Shown here: positions 47,763 to 57,884 of the stretch, piece by piece
Layout: each line of letters opens with the position of its first letter
How positions within the stretch are numbered: the first letter of the stretch is position 1
From: Collimonas arenae
GTDB taxonomy: Bacteria > Pseudomonadota > Gammaproteobacteria > Burkholderiales > Burkholderiaceae_D
Length of the DNA: 64,000 nucleotides
Reading direction: 5' to 3'
NCBI RefSeq assembly: GCF_001584165.1
Contig: NZ_CP013233.1
Span: 868,001-932,000 of the forward strand
Translations under genes and position numbers: made by a program
Notes under the pieces: generated by a model
Database searches by the model: none
What the model saw: only the letters and a program-made list of their open reading frames with translations
Told to the model about the DNA's origin: nothing

Positions 47763-49586
47763 ATGAACAAGTTGAGCTTGAGAAAAAAATTGCTGGCGGT
47801 GCTGGCAATCATGTGGGTCGGCCTACTTGTGCTGAGCGGCTGGTCGGCTCTGAATATGCGCGACACCATGCTTGCGGAACGCAAGGACGGTTTGAAGAAC
47901 CTGGTGGAAACGGCAAGCGGAATCGTCAAGAGCTACGCTGCCGATGTTGCCGCCGGCAAGATGGATAAAGAGCAGGCGCAGGAAGAAGCGTTGAAGCGCA
48001 TCCTGGCGATGCGTTACGGCAAATCCAATTATGTCTTCGTGGTGGATTCGCGGCCGGTGGTGCTGGCACATCCCACCTTGCCGGAATTGGTTGGCAAGAG
48101 TGTCGGGGAGCGCAAGGATACTCGCGGAAAATTGTTTTTCCGTGAGATGACCAGTTCCAGTAAGGAAAAGGGTGAAGCATTTGTCGACTACGTGGCGCAG
48201 GTGTCGCCCGACAAATACGGCTCAAAAATCAGCTATGCCAAATATTTTCAGCCATGGGATTGGCATCTGGCTTCAGGTGTCATGCTGGACGACGTCGACG
48301 TTGCATTTTATGCCAATGTCAGGATGCAGTTGGCGATCCTGTTCGTCATAGGACTGGGTGTTTCTGCACTGATGCTGCTCGTCATCCGCAGTGTCACCAA
48401 CAGCTTGGGCGGCGAACCGGTTTATGCCGCGGATATTGCCAGCCGTATTGCCGATGGCGAACTGGACGTGCATGTCGAAGTGGATGACAAGCACGGGCAT
48501 AGCTTGTTGAACGCGATGCGCAAGATGCAGCAGCAACTGGCGACAACGGTGCGGGAAATCAGGGACGGTAGCTTCGCAATTAGCGGTGCCTCCCGTGAAA
48601 TTGCGGCGGGTAATGCGGATTTATCGGCGCGTACGGAGCAGCAGGCCGCATCGCTGGAGGAAACCGCCGCCAGCATGGAGCAATTGACCGCGACGGTAAA
48701 ACAGAACGCCGACAATGCCCGCCAGGCCGGTCAGTTGGCTCAAACTGCCTCCGATATAGCGGCCAAGGGCGGTGCGGTGGTCAGCCAAGTGGTTGACACC
48801 ATGTACGGGATTACCAGCAGTTCGCGCAAGATTGCCGACATCATCGGCGTGATCGACGGCATTGCCTTCCAGACGAATATTCTGGCCTTGAATGCCGCGG
48901 TGGAGGCAGCCAGGGCAGGAGAGCAGGGACGCGGCTTTGCCGTCGTTGCCGGCGAGGTGCGAACGCTGGCGCAACGCAGCGCCCAAGCAGCCAAAGAAAT
49001 CAAGGAGCTGATCGATGACTCGGTGAGTCGGGTCGATTCCGGTTCGCAACTGGTCGACCGCGCCGGCGAGACCATGGACGAAGTGGTGCAGGCGGTCAAG
49101 CGGGTCACCGACATCATGGGCGAAATCTCCGAGGCATCAGCTGAACAAAGCAGCGGTATCGATCAGATCAACCAGGCGGTGATCCAGATGGATCACGTCA
49201 CGCAACAGAATGCTGCGCTGGTCGAGCAGGCCTCTGCCGCCGCCACCTCTCTCGAAGAGCAGGCGTTGCGCTTGCAGCAGGCCGTGTCGGTATTCCGCCT
49301 GCGGGATAACGCGGCAGGGGGCGAAGCGCGGCCCGCGTCGCGTCATGCGGCTGTGCTGCACGTGGTGCGGTCTGGCAGTGTGAACCATGCGGCTGCGCAG
49401 GAAAAATCCGAAGGCCACAAGATAGTCCTCGCCAAGCATTCCAAACCAAAGCACAAGACAGGTGTAAAGCCTGTTTCCAAACTGGCGCCGATCAAGCATG
49501 CGGCAGCAGCCAAATTGCCCGTTCAGTCGACATCTTCGCCGGCATCGCGCAAGGCCGCCGCTGATGACGACTGGCAGACATTTTGA
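47763..49586 (+). CDS. Methyl-accepting chemotaxis protein with a single Cache domain and CheR-type C-terminal tail
   Basis: This receptor of about 607 residues starts at ATG 47763 (SD AGGTGG; the upstream GTG at 47757 is less likely). TM1 is [18 protein letters not shown], and the periplasmic sCache_2-type sensor has [20 protein letters not shown] and [21 protein letters not shown]2 is near 190-210. A HAMP-like region and the signalling domain ([20 protein letters not shown]) follow. The basic, Lys/Ala-rich tail ends DDDWQTF, which resembles the NWETF/DWQTF pentapeptide that tethers CheR and CheB. It lies 37 bases before cheR. Confidence 0.93.
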   Translation: MNKLSLRKKLLAVLAIMWVGLLVLSGWSALNMRDTMLAERKDGLKNLVETASGIVKSYAADVAAGKMDKEQAQEEALKRILAMRYGKSNYVFVVDSRPVVLAHPTLPELVGKSVGERKDTRGKLFFREMTSSSKEKGEAFVDYVAQVSPDKYGSKISYAKYFQPWDWHLASGVMLDDVDVAFYANVRMQLAILFVIGLGVSALMLLVIRSVTNSLGGEPVYAADIASRIADGELDVHVEVDDKHGHSLLNAMRKMQQQLATTVREIRDGSFAISGASREIAAGNADLSARTEQQAASLEETAASMEQLTATVKQNADNARQAGQLAQTASDIAAKGGAVVSQVVDTMYGITSSSRKIADIIGVIDGIAFQTNILALNAAVEAARAGEQGRGFAVVAGEVRTLAQRSAQAAKEIKELIDDSVSRVDSGSQLVDRAGETMDEVVQAVKRVTDIMGEISEASAEQSSGIDQINQAVIQMDHVTQQNAALVEQASAAATSLEEQALRLQQAVSVFRLRDNAAGGEARPASRHAAVLHVVRSGSVNHAAAQEKSEGHKIVLAKHSKPKHKTGVKPVSKLAPIKHAAAAKLPVQSTSSPASRKAAADDDWQTF

Positions 49587-49623
49587 GGTCGGCAATATTG
49601 CGAATCATGTAAAGGCGCATTGA

Positions 49624-50493
49624 ATGACAATCAAATCGAATACCCGTCCCGTCGCATCAGCGGCACGCGATTTCCTGCTGACGGATAGCGATTTTTCCAG
49701 GGTGCGCGCGCTGATATATCAACGCGCCGGCATTGCCTTGGGTGAACAGAAGCGGGAGATGGTCTACAGCCGTTTGTCTCGTCGCTTGCGCGAACTTGGC
49801 ATGAGCGATTTCACGTCTTACCTGGCGCAGCTGGAAGCGCAACACGATAGTGCGGAGTGGCAATCGTTCACCAATGCGTTGACGACCAACCTGACCGCTT
49901 TCTTTCGTGAAGCGCACCATTTTCCATTATTGGCGGAGCACGTCAAAACCTGCGCGCAACCTGTCACGATCTGGTGTTCTGCGGCCTCCACCGGCGAGGA
50001 GCCTTACTCAATTGCGATGACGCTGATCGAGGCGCTTGGCAATCGTGCCGGCAATGCCAGCGTGATCGCTACCGATATCGATACCCAGGTGTTGGAAAAG
50101 GCTGCGACCGGGATCTACACCATGGAGCAGGTCAGCAAACTGCCGCAGGAAAGGCTCAAGCGATTTTTTCTGAAAGGCAGTGGCGCCCGCGCCGGGCAGG
50201 TCAGAATCAGGCCGGAAGTCGCGGCCATGGTGAAGTTCGGGCAATTGAACCTGCTGGCGCCGCAATGGGGATTGAAGGAGCCGTTCGACGCCATCTTTTG
50301 CCGCAACGTCATGATCTATTTCGACAAGCCGACACAGAACAGGATACTGCAGCGTTTCGAGCCATTGATGAAGCCACATGGCTTGCTGTTTGCCGGACAT
50401 TCCGAGAATTTCTCCTATGCCAGCCAGCCATTCCGGTTGCGCGGCCAGACCGTCTATGAACTTGACGCCAAGCGCGGGAAGGGCGTCGCATGA
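49624..50493 (+). CDS. cheR: Chemotaxis protein methyltransferase CheR
   Basis: This 289-residue S-adenosylmethionine-dependent enzyme methylates receptor glutamates. An N-terminal helical domain ([20 protein letters not shown]) precedes the methyltransferase domain with [20 protein letters not shown] (SAM-binding) and [20 protein letters not shown]. The last four bases overlap the cheD start (ATGA). The upstream receptor ends in a CheR-binding tail, which fits. Confidence 0.96.
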   Translation: MTIKSNTRPVASAARDFLLTDSDFSRVRALIYQRAGIALGEQKREMVYSRLSRRLRELGMSDFTSYLAQLEAQHDSAEWQSFTNALTTNLTAFFREAHHFPLLAEHVKTCAQPVTIWCSAASTGEEPYSIAMTLIEALGNRAGNASVIATDIDTQVLEKAATGIYTMEQVSKLPQERLKRFFLKGSGARAGQVRIRPEVAAMVKFGQLNLLAPQWGLKEPFDAIFCRNVMIYFDKPTQNRILQRFEPLMKPHGLLFAGHSENFSYASQPFRLRGQTVYELDAKRGKGVA

Positions 50494-51160
50494 TGTCGAT
50501 GGCAGAAGAGTCGGTGGCAACACATCACTATTACGACCGTGAATTCGACAGTGTCGCGGTGAAGCTGCTGCCCAACGAATATTTCGTTACCTCCGACGAC
50601 ATGGTGCTGAGCACCGTGCTCGGATCTTGTGTCGCGGCTTGCGTACGCGACAGCACGGCCGGCGTAGGCGGCATGAATCATTTCATGCTGCCCGACGATG
50701 GCAGCAGCGGTGGCAAGGAAGCTTCCGCTTCGATGCGTTATGGCGCCTACGCAATGGAAATGCTGCTCAATGAATTGCTGAAGGCAGGCGCCCGACGCGA
50801 TCGACTGGAAGCCAAGGTGTTTGGCGGCGGGCAGTGTTGGCGAACATGACAATGCTCAATATCGGCGATCGCAATGCCGAGTTCGTGTTGCGCTATCTAC
50901 AGATGGAACAGGTACGGGTCGCTGCCCAGGATTTGCGCGGCAGCCTGCCGCGTCGCGTCAGCTACTTTCCGCGCAGCGGCAAGGTGATGGTGCGCAAGCT
51001 GCATCGCATGAATGAAGCGGTGCAGGTACAGCAAGATGAACAGAAACTGGTGACGGCGCTGACGCAGCAGCCGGTGCGCAATAAAGTGGAATTGTTCGAT
51101 ACGGCATTCGACAAGGCGGCACGCAGGAAAATTGCCAATCAAAGCAGGGGAAGTGTATGA
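50490..51160 (+). pseudogene. cheD: Chemoreceptor glutamine deamidase CheD, frameshifted
   Basis: Two frames together encode a CheD of about 222 residues. The first has [20 protein letters not shown] and [21 protein letters not shown], with the catalytic Cys of the GSC motif and the His of GMNHF. It runs to KVFGGG. The next frame continues [19 protein letters not shown] and LRGSLPRRVSYFPRSGKVMV. The break is at GGCGGCGGGC (50823-50831): one extra G would restore [15 protein letters not shown]. Start overlaps cheR and the end overlaps cheB, so the coupling pattern is intact. I think the gene is functional and the loss is probably a sequencing undercall. Confidence 0.85.
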
Positions 51161-52244
51161 GCCAGAACAAAATTAAGGTGCTGTGCGTGGACGATTCGGC
51201 GCTGATACGGAGCCTGATGACGGAAATCATCAATAGCCAGCCGGACATGACCGTGATTGCAACTGCGCCCGACCCATTGGTAGCGCGCGATCTGATCAAA
51301 CAGACCAATCCGGATGTGTTGACGCTGGATGTCGAAATGCCGCGCATGGACGGTCTCGATTTCCTGGAGAAATTGATGCGGCTGCGGCCGATGCCGGTGC
51401 TGATGGTGTCGTCGCTGACTGAGCGCGGATCGGAAATTACCCTGCGCGCGTTGGAGTTGGGGGCCGTCGATTTGTTACCAAGCCGCGCCTTGGGATACGC
51501 GAAGGCCTGCTCGAATATACCGATCTGATTGCTGACAAGATCCGCGCCGCCGCGCGTGCACGTCTGCAGCCCGCGCGCCGCCCAGCAGGCGGCGTAACTG
51601 CCGCCGGTGCGGTGGATTCGGCACCGATGCTGCGCAGCCCTTTGCTGAGTACCGAGAAACTGATCATCATCGGCGCCTCCACCGGTGGCACCGAAGCGAT
51701 CCGCGAGGTGCTGCAGCCGCTGCCGCCCGACAGCCCAGGAATCATGATCGCGCAGCATATGCCACCTGGTTTTACCCGTTCCTTTGCGCAGCGCCTTGAC
51801 GGTTTGTGCCGCATCACGGTCAAGGAAGCGCAGCATGGCGAGCGGGTGTTGCCTGGTCATGCCTACATTGCGCCGGGCGGTTTTCACCTGTCGCTGGCGC
51901 GCAGCGGCGCCAACTACGTTGCCCACCTGGATGAGGAGCCGCCGGTCAACCGGCATCGGCCGTCGATCGACGTATTGTTTGATTCGGTCGCCAAGCACGC
52001 GGGCAAGAATGCGATTGGTGTGATATTGACCGGCATGGGGCGCGATGGCGCCGCCGGCTTGTTGCGCATGCGCCAGGCCGGCGCTTACACGCTGGCGCAG
52101 GACGAAGCCAGTTGTGTCGTGTTCGGCATGCCGCGCGAGGCGATTGCGATGGGGGCGGCTAGCGAAGTGGCAGCCATCGGCGAGATGAGCCAACGGGTGA
52201 TGACTCGCCTGATGTCCTTCGGCGAGCGTTCGAATCGCGTGTAA
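51157..52244 (+). pseudogene. cheB: Chemotaxis response regulator methylesterase CheB, frameshifted
   Basis: The first frame encodes the receiver domain ([20 protein letters not shown], phospho-acceptor Asp in [18 protein letters not shown]). It ends after RALELGAVD. The next frame continues with [20 protein letters not shown] and the methylesterase ([48 protein letters not shown]). GATTTGTTACC near 51469-51479 should read GATTTTGTTACC, so one T of a run is missing. Restored, the protein is about 362 residues with the catalytic Ser, His and Asp present. It overlaps cheD by four bases. Confidence 0.87.
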
Positions 52245-52372
52245 TTCGTTTCTTACCCTGCGTTTTTCATTTGTTCTGCCGTTATATACGACAGAGATGC
52301 AGGTTTTTGAAACTTCAAGTTGGCCAATTAGCAACGATAGCGAATGGCCGCTAATCATAGTGTGGAGTAATC

Positions 52373-52771
52373 ATGGTTGATAAAAGCATCAAAATTCTGG
52401 TCGTGGACGACTTTCCTACCATGCGGCGAATCGTCCGGAATCTGCTGAAGGAACTGGATTTCGTCAACGTCGATGAAGCCGAGGATGGCGCTGCGGGTTT
52501 GAGCAAGCTCAAGGATGGGAATTTCGGGTTTGTCGTCTCCGACTGGAACATGCCGAATATGGATGGCTTGACGATGTTGCAATCGATCCGCGCCGATCCG
52601 GCTCTGGCCAAACTGCCAGTGTTGATGGTGACCGCTGAAGCCAAGAAGGAAAATATTATCGCCGCTGCCCAGGCTGGCGCCAATGGCTATGTCGTCAAGC
52701 CGTTCACTGCCGCTACGCTGGAGGAAAAGATCGCCAAGATCTTCGAAAAAATCGCGAAAGAGAGTGCCTGA
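52373..52771 (+). CDS. cheY: Chemotaxis response regulator CheY
   Basis: This 132-residue single receiver domain carries the signal from CheA to the flagellar switch. It has [20 protein letters not shown], the phosphorylated Asp in [28 protein letters not shown] with the switch Thr, and [15 protein letters not shown]. The start [10 protein letters not shown] is preceded by a purine-rich stretch. It is followed by cheZ after one base. Confidence 0.97.
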   Translation: MVDKSIKILVVDDFPTMRRIVRNLLKELDFVNVDEAEDGAAGLSKLKDGNFGFVVSDWNMPNMDGLTMLQSIRADPALAKLPVLMVTAEAKKENIIAAAQAGANGYVVKPFTAATLEEKIAKIFEKIAKESA

Positions 52772-52772
52772 T

Positions 52773-53411
52773 ATGAGTGCGCACGCTGTACAGATGCCAG
52801 CCGCGGGCGATTCTGCCGAGCAGCTGGTCAACCGGATTGGACATTTGACGCGCCTGCTGCGCGAAAGCATGCGTGAGCTGGGCCTGGATCAGGAGATCGC
52901 CAAGGCGGCGCAAGCAATTCCCGATGCCCGGGATCGATTGAATTACGTCGCGACCATGACAGAACGCGCTGCGGAACGCGCTTTGAATGCGATTGATGTG
53001 GCGCAGCCGATCCAGGAAAAACTGAGCAAGCAAGCCAAGACCCTCAATCAGCGCTGGGACGAATGGTTTGTCAGTCCGGTCGAACTGGACGACGCGCGGG
53101 TACTGGTGCTGGAGACCCGCAACTATCTGAAGGATGTCCCGAAACAGGCGTCGGCGATCAACGAACAACTGATCGAAATCATGATGGCGCAAGACTTCCA
53201 GGACCTGACCGGGCAGGTCATCAAGAAGATGATGGAAGTCGTGCATGAAATGGAAAAGCAGTTGCTGCAAGTATTGATAGACAACACCCCAATCGAAAAA
53301 CGTCACGATAATGGCCTGTTGAACGGGCCGCAGATGAAAGCGGAAGAGAATCCCGACGCAGTGTCCGATCAGGAGCAGGTGGATGATTTGTTGTCTAGCC
53401 TTGGATTCTAG
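52773..53411 (+). CDS. cheZ: CheY-P phosphatase CheZ
   Basis: This 212-residue dimeric phosphatase removes phosphate from CheY. The long helical hairpin carries the catalytic [16 protein letters not shown], with Asp and Gln as in the E. coli protein. The C-terminal helix that binds CheY is [12 protein letters not shown]. The ATG at 52773 is chosen because the frame extends back into cheY only as an overlap. Beta- and gammaproteobacteria have CheZ next to cheY, as here. Confidence 0.95.
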   Translation: MSAHAVQMPAAGDSAEQLVNRIGHLTRLLRESMRELGLDQEIAKAAQAIPDARDRLNYVATMTERAAERALNAIDVAQPIQEKLSKQAKTLNQRWDEWFVSPVELDDARVLVLETRNYLKDVPKQASAINEQLIEIMMAQDFQDLTGQVIKKMMEVVHEMEKQLLQVLIDNTPIEKRHDNGLLNGPQMKAEENPDAVSDQEQVDDLLSSLGF

Positions 53412-53504
53412 ATATTCGACAGATCAAATAGAAAATTGGTGTGACTGACGAGAGAAAATAGAAAGCATTGAATGCATTGGGTAGGTTAAAGCAACTAGGC
53501 TTTT

Positions 53505-53642
53505 GTAGCTGTAGCTGTAGCTGTAGCTGTAGCTGTAGCTGTAGCTGTAGCTGTAGCTGTAGTTGTAGTTGTAGTTGTAGTTGTAGTTGTAGTTGTAGTT
53601 GTAGTTGTAGTTGTAGTTGTAGTTGTAGTTGTAGTTGTAGTT
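53505..53642. repeat. Hexanucleotide microsatellite: 9 GTAGCT then 14 GTAGTT units
   Basis: Nine perfect copies of GTAGCT (53505-53558) are followed without interruption by fourteen perfect copies of GTAGTT (53559-53642), 138 bases in all. The block lies 94 bases after the cheZ stop codon and is not in a credible gene. The frames across it give only Cys-Ser, Asn-Tyr or Thr-Ala repeats. A perfect array of this length implies recent slippage expansion. Confidence 0.95.
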
Positions 53643-53716
53643 GCGGTTGACGTTGCAGCTGTTTTTGACTTTTCGCATGCTGACGTTGCCAAATGGGACG
53701 GGTGACAGTCGGGAAT

Positions 53717-53864
53717 GATGGGACACATGTTTGAGCGAAGCGAGTTTGTGTCCCATCCGACTGGCGCACGGCTCATTTGGGGACCCGCCGTAGGCGGGCA
53801 ACGGCTGTGCGATCGCATTTCTTTGCTTACTTTCGGGCGCCCGGCTAGGGGCGAAGCAAAGAAA
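53717..53864. repeat. Island of three hairpins before the REP array
   Basis: Three perfect stems follow one another. GATGGGACACA (53717-53727) pairs with TGTGTCCCATC (53747-53757). CCCGCC (53784-53789) pairs with GGCGGG (53793-53798). TTTCTTTGCTT (53818-53828) pairs with AAGCAAAGAAA (53854-53864). None has a terminator T tract. These look like dispersed extragenic palindromes rather than gene-specific signals. Confidence 0.7.
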
Positions 53865-53970
53865 GTGAGTAGCTGCCGGGCTACCCCGGCTAGCTTCCAC
53901 GGAGTAGCAACCGTTTTAACTAGCGCCGGACGAACACTACTAATGCACCACCGCGCGTACTCCGTAGCCC

Positions 53971-54445
53971 GTTAAATGGGGTCAGAGTAATTTTCGCAAA
54001 GAGCTGCGAAAAAAAACTCCGACCCCATTTAACTCGCGAAGTGGTAACCGTTTTGGGTAGCGCCGGAGAAATACGACTGATGCACCATCGCACTTACTCC
54101 GTAGCCCGTTAAATGGGGTCAGAGTAATTTTCGCAAAGAGCTGCGAAAAAAAACTCCGACCCCATTTAACTCGCCAAGTGGTAACCGTTTTGGGTAGCGC
54201 CGGAGAAATACGACTGATGCACCATCGCACTTACTCCGTGGCCCGTTAAATGGGGTCAGAGTAATTTTCGCAAAAGGCCGCGAAAAAAAACTCCGACCCC
54301 ATTTAACTCGCGAAGTGGTAACCGTTTTAAGTAGCGCCGGAGAAATACGACTGATGCACCACCGCACTTACTCCGTAGCCCGTTAAATGGGGTCAGAGTA
54401 ATTTTCGCAAAGAGCTGCGAAAAAAAACTCCGACCCCATTTAACT
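53971..54445. repeat. BIME/REP-type array, four palindromes at a 137-base period
   Basis: A palindrome of about 63 bases recurs at 53971, 54108, 54245 and 54382, exactly 137 bases apart. Its arms GTTAAATGGGGTC and GACCCCATTTAAC flank an inner stem TTCGC/GCGAA. The spacers (about 74 bases) are near-identical, and a more diverged spacer copy precedes the first palindrome. A few substitutions distinguish copies (copy 3 has AAAGGCCGCGAA in place of AAGAGCTGCGAA). The layout matches bacterial interspersed mosaic elements. It lies between cheZ and flhB. Confidence 0.9.
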
Positions 54446-54636
54446 CCGCTGTATGTGATTTGCAGCTGTTTTAACAGTTTTACTTGTTGCATTGCCATAT
54501 TGATAAATGGGCGATTTGCACTGATTGCCCAAGCAACACTCCGATCCCGGCCTTGTTTGGCCGATTGCATCTCCGCACTTGCCTCAATAATCCGTATTGA
54601 TAGGACGATGTTCGTCCCTGCCGGTTCGGAGCATGC

Positions 54637-55779
54637 ATGTCGGAAGAAAGCGATCTTGAAAAAACGGAACCCGGGTCCCCCCGGCGCCTGGAAAAGGCGC
54701 GCGAAGAGGGGCAGGTTGCGCGATCTCGCGAGCTAAGCACTTTCGTCATGCTGACCACTGGCATTGGCGGTCTATGGCTGACCGCCATGCCACTGGCCGA
54801 CCATATCGGCCATGCGCTGCGCAACGGCTTGCGCTTCGATCGCGCAGCAGGCTTCGACACGTCGTACATGCTGACCCAGGCCGGAATGGCAGGCAAGGAA
54901 GCGCTTATTGCCATGCTGCCGCTGTTCGCCATGCTTTCGCTGGCGGCGCTGGCGGCGCCATTACTGCTCGGCGGCTGGCTGTTTTCAACGCAATCGCTGG
55001 CGCCAAAATTCTCCAAACTCAATCCGATCAGCGGTATCGCCCGTCTGTTCTCCAGTCAATCGCTGGCAGAGTTGTTCAAGGCCGTCGCCAAATCGTTGCT
55101 GGTCGGCGGCATCGCCTACTGGGTCATCTCGGGCAACATCGATACCATCATGGGATTGATGATCGAGCCGGTACATGGCGCCATGGCGCATACGGTGCGG
55201 TTGGTTGCCAACTGTTGCGCGTTGATTATCTGCTCGCTGCTGCTGATTGCCGCCATCGACGTGCCTTACCAGCTGTGGAGCTACTACCGCAAGCTGCGCA
55301 TGACGCGCGAAGAACTCAAACAGGAACACAAGGAAAGCGAAGGCGATCCGCACATCAAAGGAATGATCCGGCGCCAGCAGCAACAGATGGCGCGGCGTCG
55401 CATGATGTCAGAGGTTGCCGGCGCCGATGTGGTGGTCACCAATCCGACCCATTTTGCGGTTGCGCTCAAATACCGCGACAAAGAAATGCGTGCGCCGCGG
55501 GTCGTTGCCAAAGGCACCGACCTGATCGCCATGCGTATCCGTGCCATCGGCGCCGAACACAATATTCCGATCCTGGAAGCACCGCCTTTGACGCGGGCGT
55601 TGTACCGCCATACGAATCTAGGCGATGAAATTCCGGCTGCACTGTATACCGCAGTGGCTGAAGTGCTGGCCTGGGTTTACCAGTTGCAGCGCTGGCGCAG
55701 CGAAGGCGGCATTGCACCACGCGCGCCGGAAGAATTGCCGGTTCCAGATTCACTCGACCCGTTAGGGAGCCCGGCATGA
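54637..55779 (+). CDS. flhB: Flagellar export apparatus protein FlhB
   Basis: This 380-residue inner-membrane component switches substrate class during flagellar assembly. It starts MSEESDLEKTEPGSPRRLEK and has four membrane helices between residues about 30 and 215. The cytoplasmic domain contains the autocleavage site NPTH (VVVTNPTHFAVALKYRD) near residue 269. It is preceded by a long repeat-rich intergenic region, so its promoter must lie after about 54445. It overlaps flhA by four bases (ATGA). Confidence 0.96.
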   Translation: MSEESDLEKTEPGSPRRLEKAREEGQVARSRELSTFVMLTTGIGGLWLTAMPLADHIGHALRNGLRFDRAAGFDTSYMLTQAGMAGKEALIAMLPLFAMLSLAALAAPLLLGGWLFSTQSLAPKFSKLNPISGIARLFSSQSLAELFKAVAKSLLVGGIAYWVISGNIDTIMGLMIEPVHGAMAHTVRLVANCCALIICSLLLIAAIDVPYQLWSYYRKLRMTREELKQEHKESEGDPHIKGMIRRQQQQMARRRMMSEVAGADVVVTNPTHFAVALKYRDKEMRAPRVVAKGTDLIAMRIRAIGAEHNIPILEAPPLTRALYRHTNLGDEIPAALYTAVAEVLAWVYQLQRWRSEGGIAPRAPEELPVPDSLDPLGSPA

Positions 55780-57884
55780 AGCCGTCAAGTTCAAATACCG
55801 CGTTTTCCTTCAGTTCCCTGCTACGCCTGATGGAGACGATCCTGGCCGGGAATAGCGTCAAGGGCATGGCCGGCCCGGTGCTGATCATCATGATCCTCGG
55901 CATGATGATTCTGCCGCTGCCACCGTTTTTGCTGGACTTGCTGTTTACGTTCAATATCGCGCTGTCGGTGATGGTGCTGCTGGTCAGCATGTACACGATG
56001 AAAGCGCTGGATTTTGCTGCCTTCCCGGCGGTGCTACTGTTCTCGACGTTGTTGCGGCTGTCGCTCAACGTCGCTTCGACCCGAGTGGTGCTGCTGGAGG
56101 GCCATACCGGCCCGGATGCCGCCGGCAAGGTGATCGAGGCTTTCGGTCACTTCCTGGTCGGCGGTAATTTCGCAGTCGGTATCGTGGTGTTCGTGATCCT
56201 GGTCGTCATCAATTTCATGGTGATCACCAAAGGTGCGGGCCGGATTGCCGAAGTCGGCGCGCGCTTTACACTGGATGCGATGCCGGGCAAGCAGATGGCA
56301 ATCGACGCCGATCTCAACGCCGGCTTGATCGGCGAGGATGTGGCGCGCAAGCGGCGCGCCGAAGTGGCGCAGGAAGCCGATTTCTACGGTTCCATGGATG
56401 GCGCCAGCAAGTTCGTGCGCGGTGATGCGGTGGCCGGCCTGCTGATCATGGCGATCAACGTGGTCGGCGGCCTGATCGTCGGCGTCGCCCAGCATGGGCT
56501 GGATATTTCGGTGGCTGCCAAAAACTACACACTGTTGACCATCGGCGATGGCTTGGTAGCCCAGATTCCGGCGCTGGTGATTTCCACCGCCGCCGGTGTG
56601 ATCGTTTCGCGCGTGACCACCGACGAAGATGTCGGCCAGCAGTTGATGGGCCAGCTGTTTTCCAATCCACAGGTGCTGTTCCTGACGGCTGGCATCATCG
56701 GCTTGATGGGACTGGTGCCGGGCATGCCGCATATTGCTTTCCTGATCATCGCTGGCGGACTCACGTATCTGGGGCGCCGTTTGCTGCAGCGTACGGCAGC
56801 TGCAGCTTACGCGGCGAAGGAGCAGCCGGTGGCCGTCTCGCAGGAGCCGGCGGAGGCGAGCTGGGACGATGTGGCGCTGGTGGATCCGCTCGGACTGGAG
56901 GTTGGCTATCGCCTGATCTCGCTGGTCGACCGTAGCCAGAATGGCGAACTGCTGGGCCGTATCAAGAGTATCCGCAAGAAGTTTGCGCAGGATATCGGTT
57001 TCCTGGTGCCGGTGGTGCACATCCGCGACAATCTCGAACTGAAGCCGAACACGTATGTCATTACGCTAAAAGGTGTGGAAATTGCCCAAGGTGAAGCCTG
57101 GCCAGGCCAATGGATGGCGATCAATCCTGGACAGGTCAGCGCCACGTTGCCTGGCACACAAACCGTCGATCCTGCCTTTGGATTGCCGGCGGTCTGGATT
57201 GAAGGCCATATGCGCGAACAGGCGCAAATCTACGGTTATACCGTGGTCGACGCCAGCACCGTAATTGCCACTCACCTGAATCATTTGATCCATGCGCACT
57301 CGGCGGAATTGCTGGGTCGAACAGAAGTGCAGCAATTGCTGGATCGCGTCGGCAAGGAATCGCCGAAACTGATTGAAGACGTAGTGCCGAAACTGTTGTC
57401 GCTGACAAATCTGCAGAAAGTATTGCAAAACCTGCTCGACGAAGGCGTATCGATTCGCGACATGCGCACCATTCTGGATGTGCTGGTCGAACACGGCGCA
57501 ACGGTCAGCGATGCCAACGAACTGACTTCGCTGGTGCGACTGGCGCTGGGACGCGCCATCACCCAGCAATTGTTCCCCGGTACCGGGGAGCTGCAGGTGA
57601 TCGGCCTCGACAGCTCGCTTGATCGCGTATTGCTGCAGGCGTTGACCAACGGCAGCGGCCTGGAACCGGGCCTTGCAGATAGCCTGCTGACACAGACTCA
57701 GGTGGCCATCAGCCGCCAGGAGCAGTTCGGCTTGTCGCCAGTGCTGGTTGTGCAGCATCCGCTACGTGTCCTGCTGGCGCGATTCCTGCGGCGCAGTTTG
57801 CCGCAGCTGAGAGTGCTGTCGCACGCCGAGATCCCTGATACCCGCACCATTAAAGTAACCGCCACCATTGGAGGCAAGGCTTGA
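55776..57884 (+). CDS. flhA: Flagellar export gate protein FlhA
   Basis: This 702-residue protein forms the nonameric ring of the export gate. The N-terminal half has about eight membrane helices with LLRLSLNVASTRVVLLEGH and the FHIPEP-type loop region AGRIAEVGARFTLDAMPGKQ. The cytoplasmic half begins after about residue 350 and carries the docking platform for chaperone-substrate complexes. The start overlaps the flhB stop, and the stop overlaps the flhF TTG start. The three genes are therefore translationally coupled. Confidence 0.97.
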   Translation: MKPSSSNTAFSFSSLLRLMETILAGNSVKGMAGPVLIIMILGMMILPLPPFLLDLLFTFNIALSVMVLLVSMYTMKALDFAAFPAVLLFSTLLRLSLNVASTRVVLLEGHTGPDAAGKVIEAFGHFLVGGNFAVGIVVFVILVVINFMVITKGAGRIAEVGARFTLDAMPGKQMAIDADLNAGLIGEDVARKRRAEVAQEADFYGSMDGASKFVRGDAVAGLLIMAINVVGGLIVGVAQHGLDISVAAKNYTLLTIGDGLVAQIPALVISTAAGVIVSRVTTDEDVGQQLMGQLFSNPQVLFLTAGIIGLMGLVPGMPHIAFLIIAGGLTYLGRRLLQRTAAAAYAAKEQPVAVSQEPAEASWDDVALVDPLGLEVGYRLISLVDRSQNGELLGRIKSIRKKFAQDIGFLVPVVHIRDNLELKPNTYVITLKGVEIAQGEAWPGQWMAINPGQVSATLPGTQTVDPAFGLPAVWIEGHMREQAQIYGYTVVDASTVIATHLNHLIHAHSAELLGRTEVQQLLDRVGKESPKLIEDVVPKLLSLTNLQKVLQNLLDEGVSIRDMRTILDVLVEHGATVSDANELTSLVRLALGRAITQQLFPGTGELQVIGLDSSLDRVLLQALTNGSGLEPGLADSLLTQTQVAISRQEQFGLSPVLVVQHPLRVLLARFLRRSLPQLRVLSHAEIPDTRTIKVTATIGGKA

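Noticed and set aside
43615..49586. Sigma-28 promoters before the chemoreceptors
   Set aside because: I looked for TAAA with GCCGATAA at about 15 bases before the three receptor starts and found no convincing match.
53424..53900. Long open frames across the hexamer repeat on both strands
   Set aside because: They encode only Cys-Ser, Asn-Tyr or Thr-Ala repeats with no SD or conserved flanks, and are a by-product of a period divisible by three.
53971..54445. Regular repeat spacing suggesting a CRISPR array
   Set aside because: Unit length is 137 bases, spacers are identical rather than unique, each unit contains a palindrome of about 63 bases, and no cas gene is near. It fits a BIME array.
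53982..54570. Three similar minus-strand frames inside the REP array that might be a small protein family
   Set aside because: They are the same frame repeated by the 137-base unit, without SD, and reading through palindromes.
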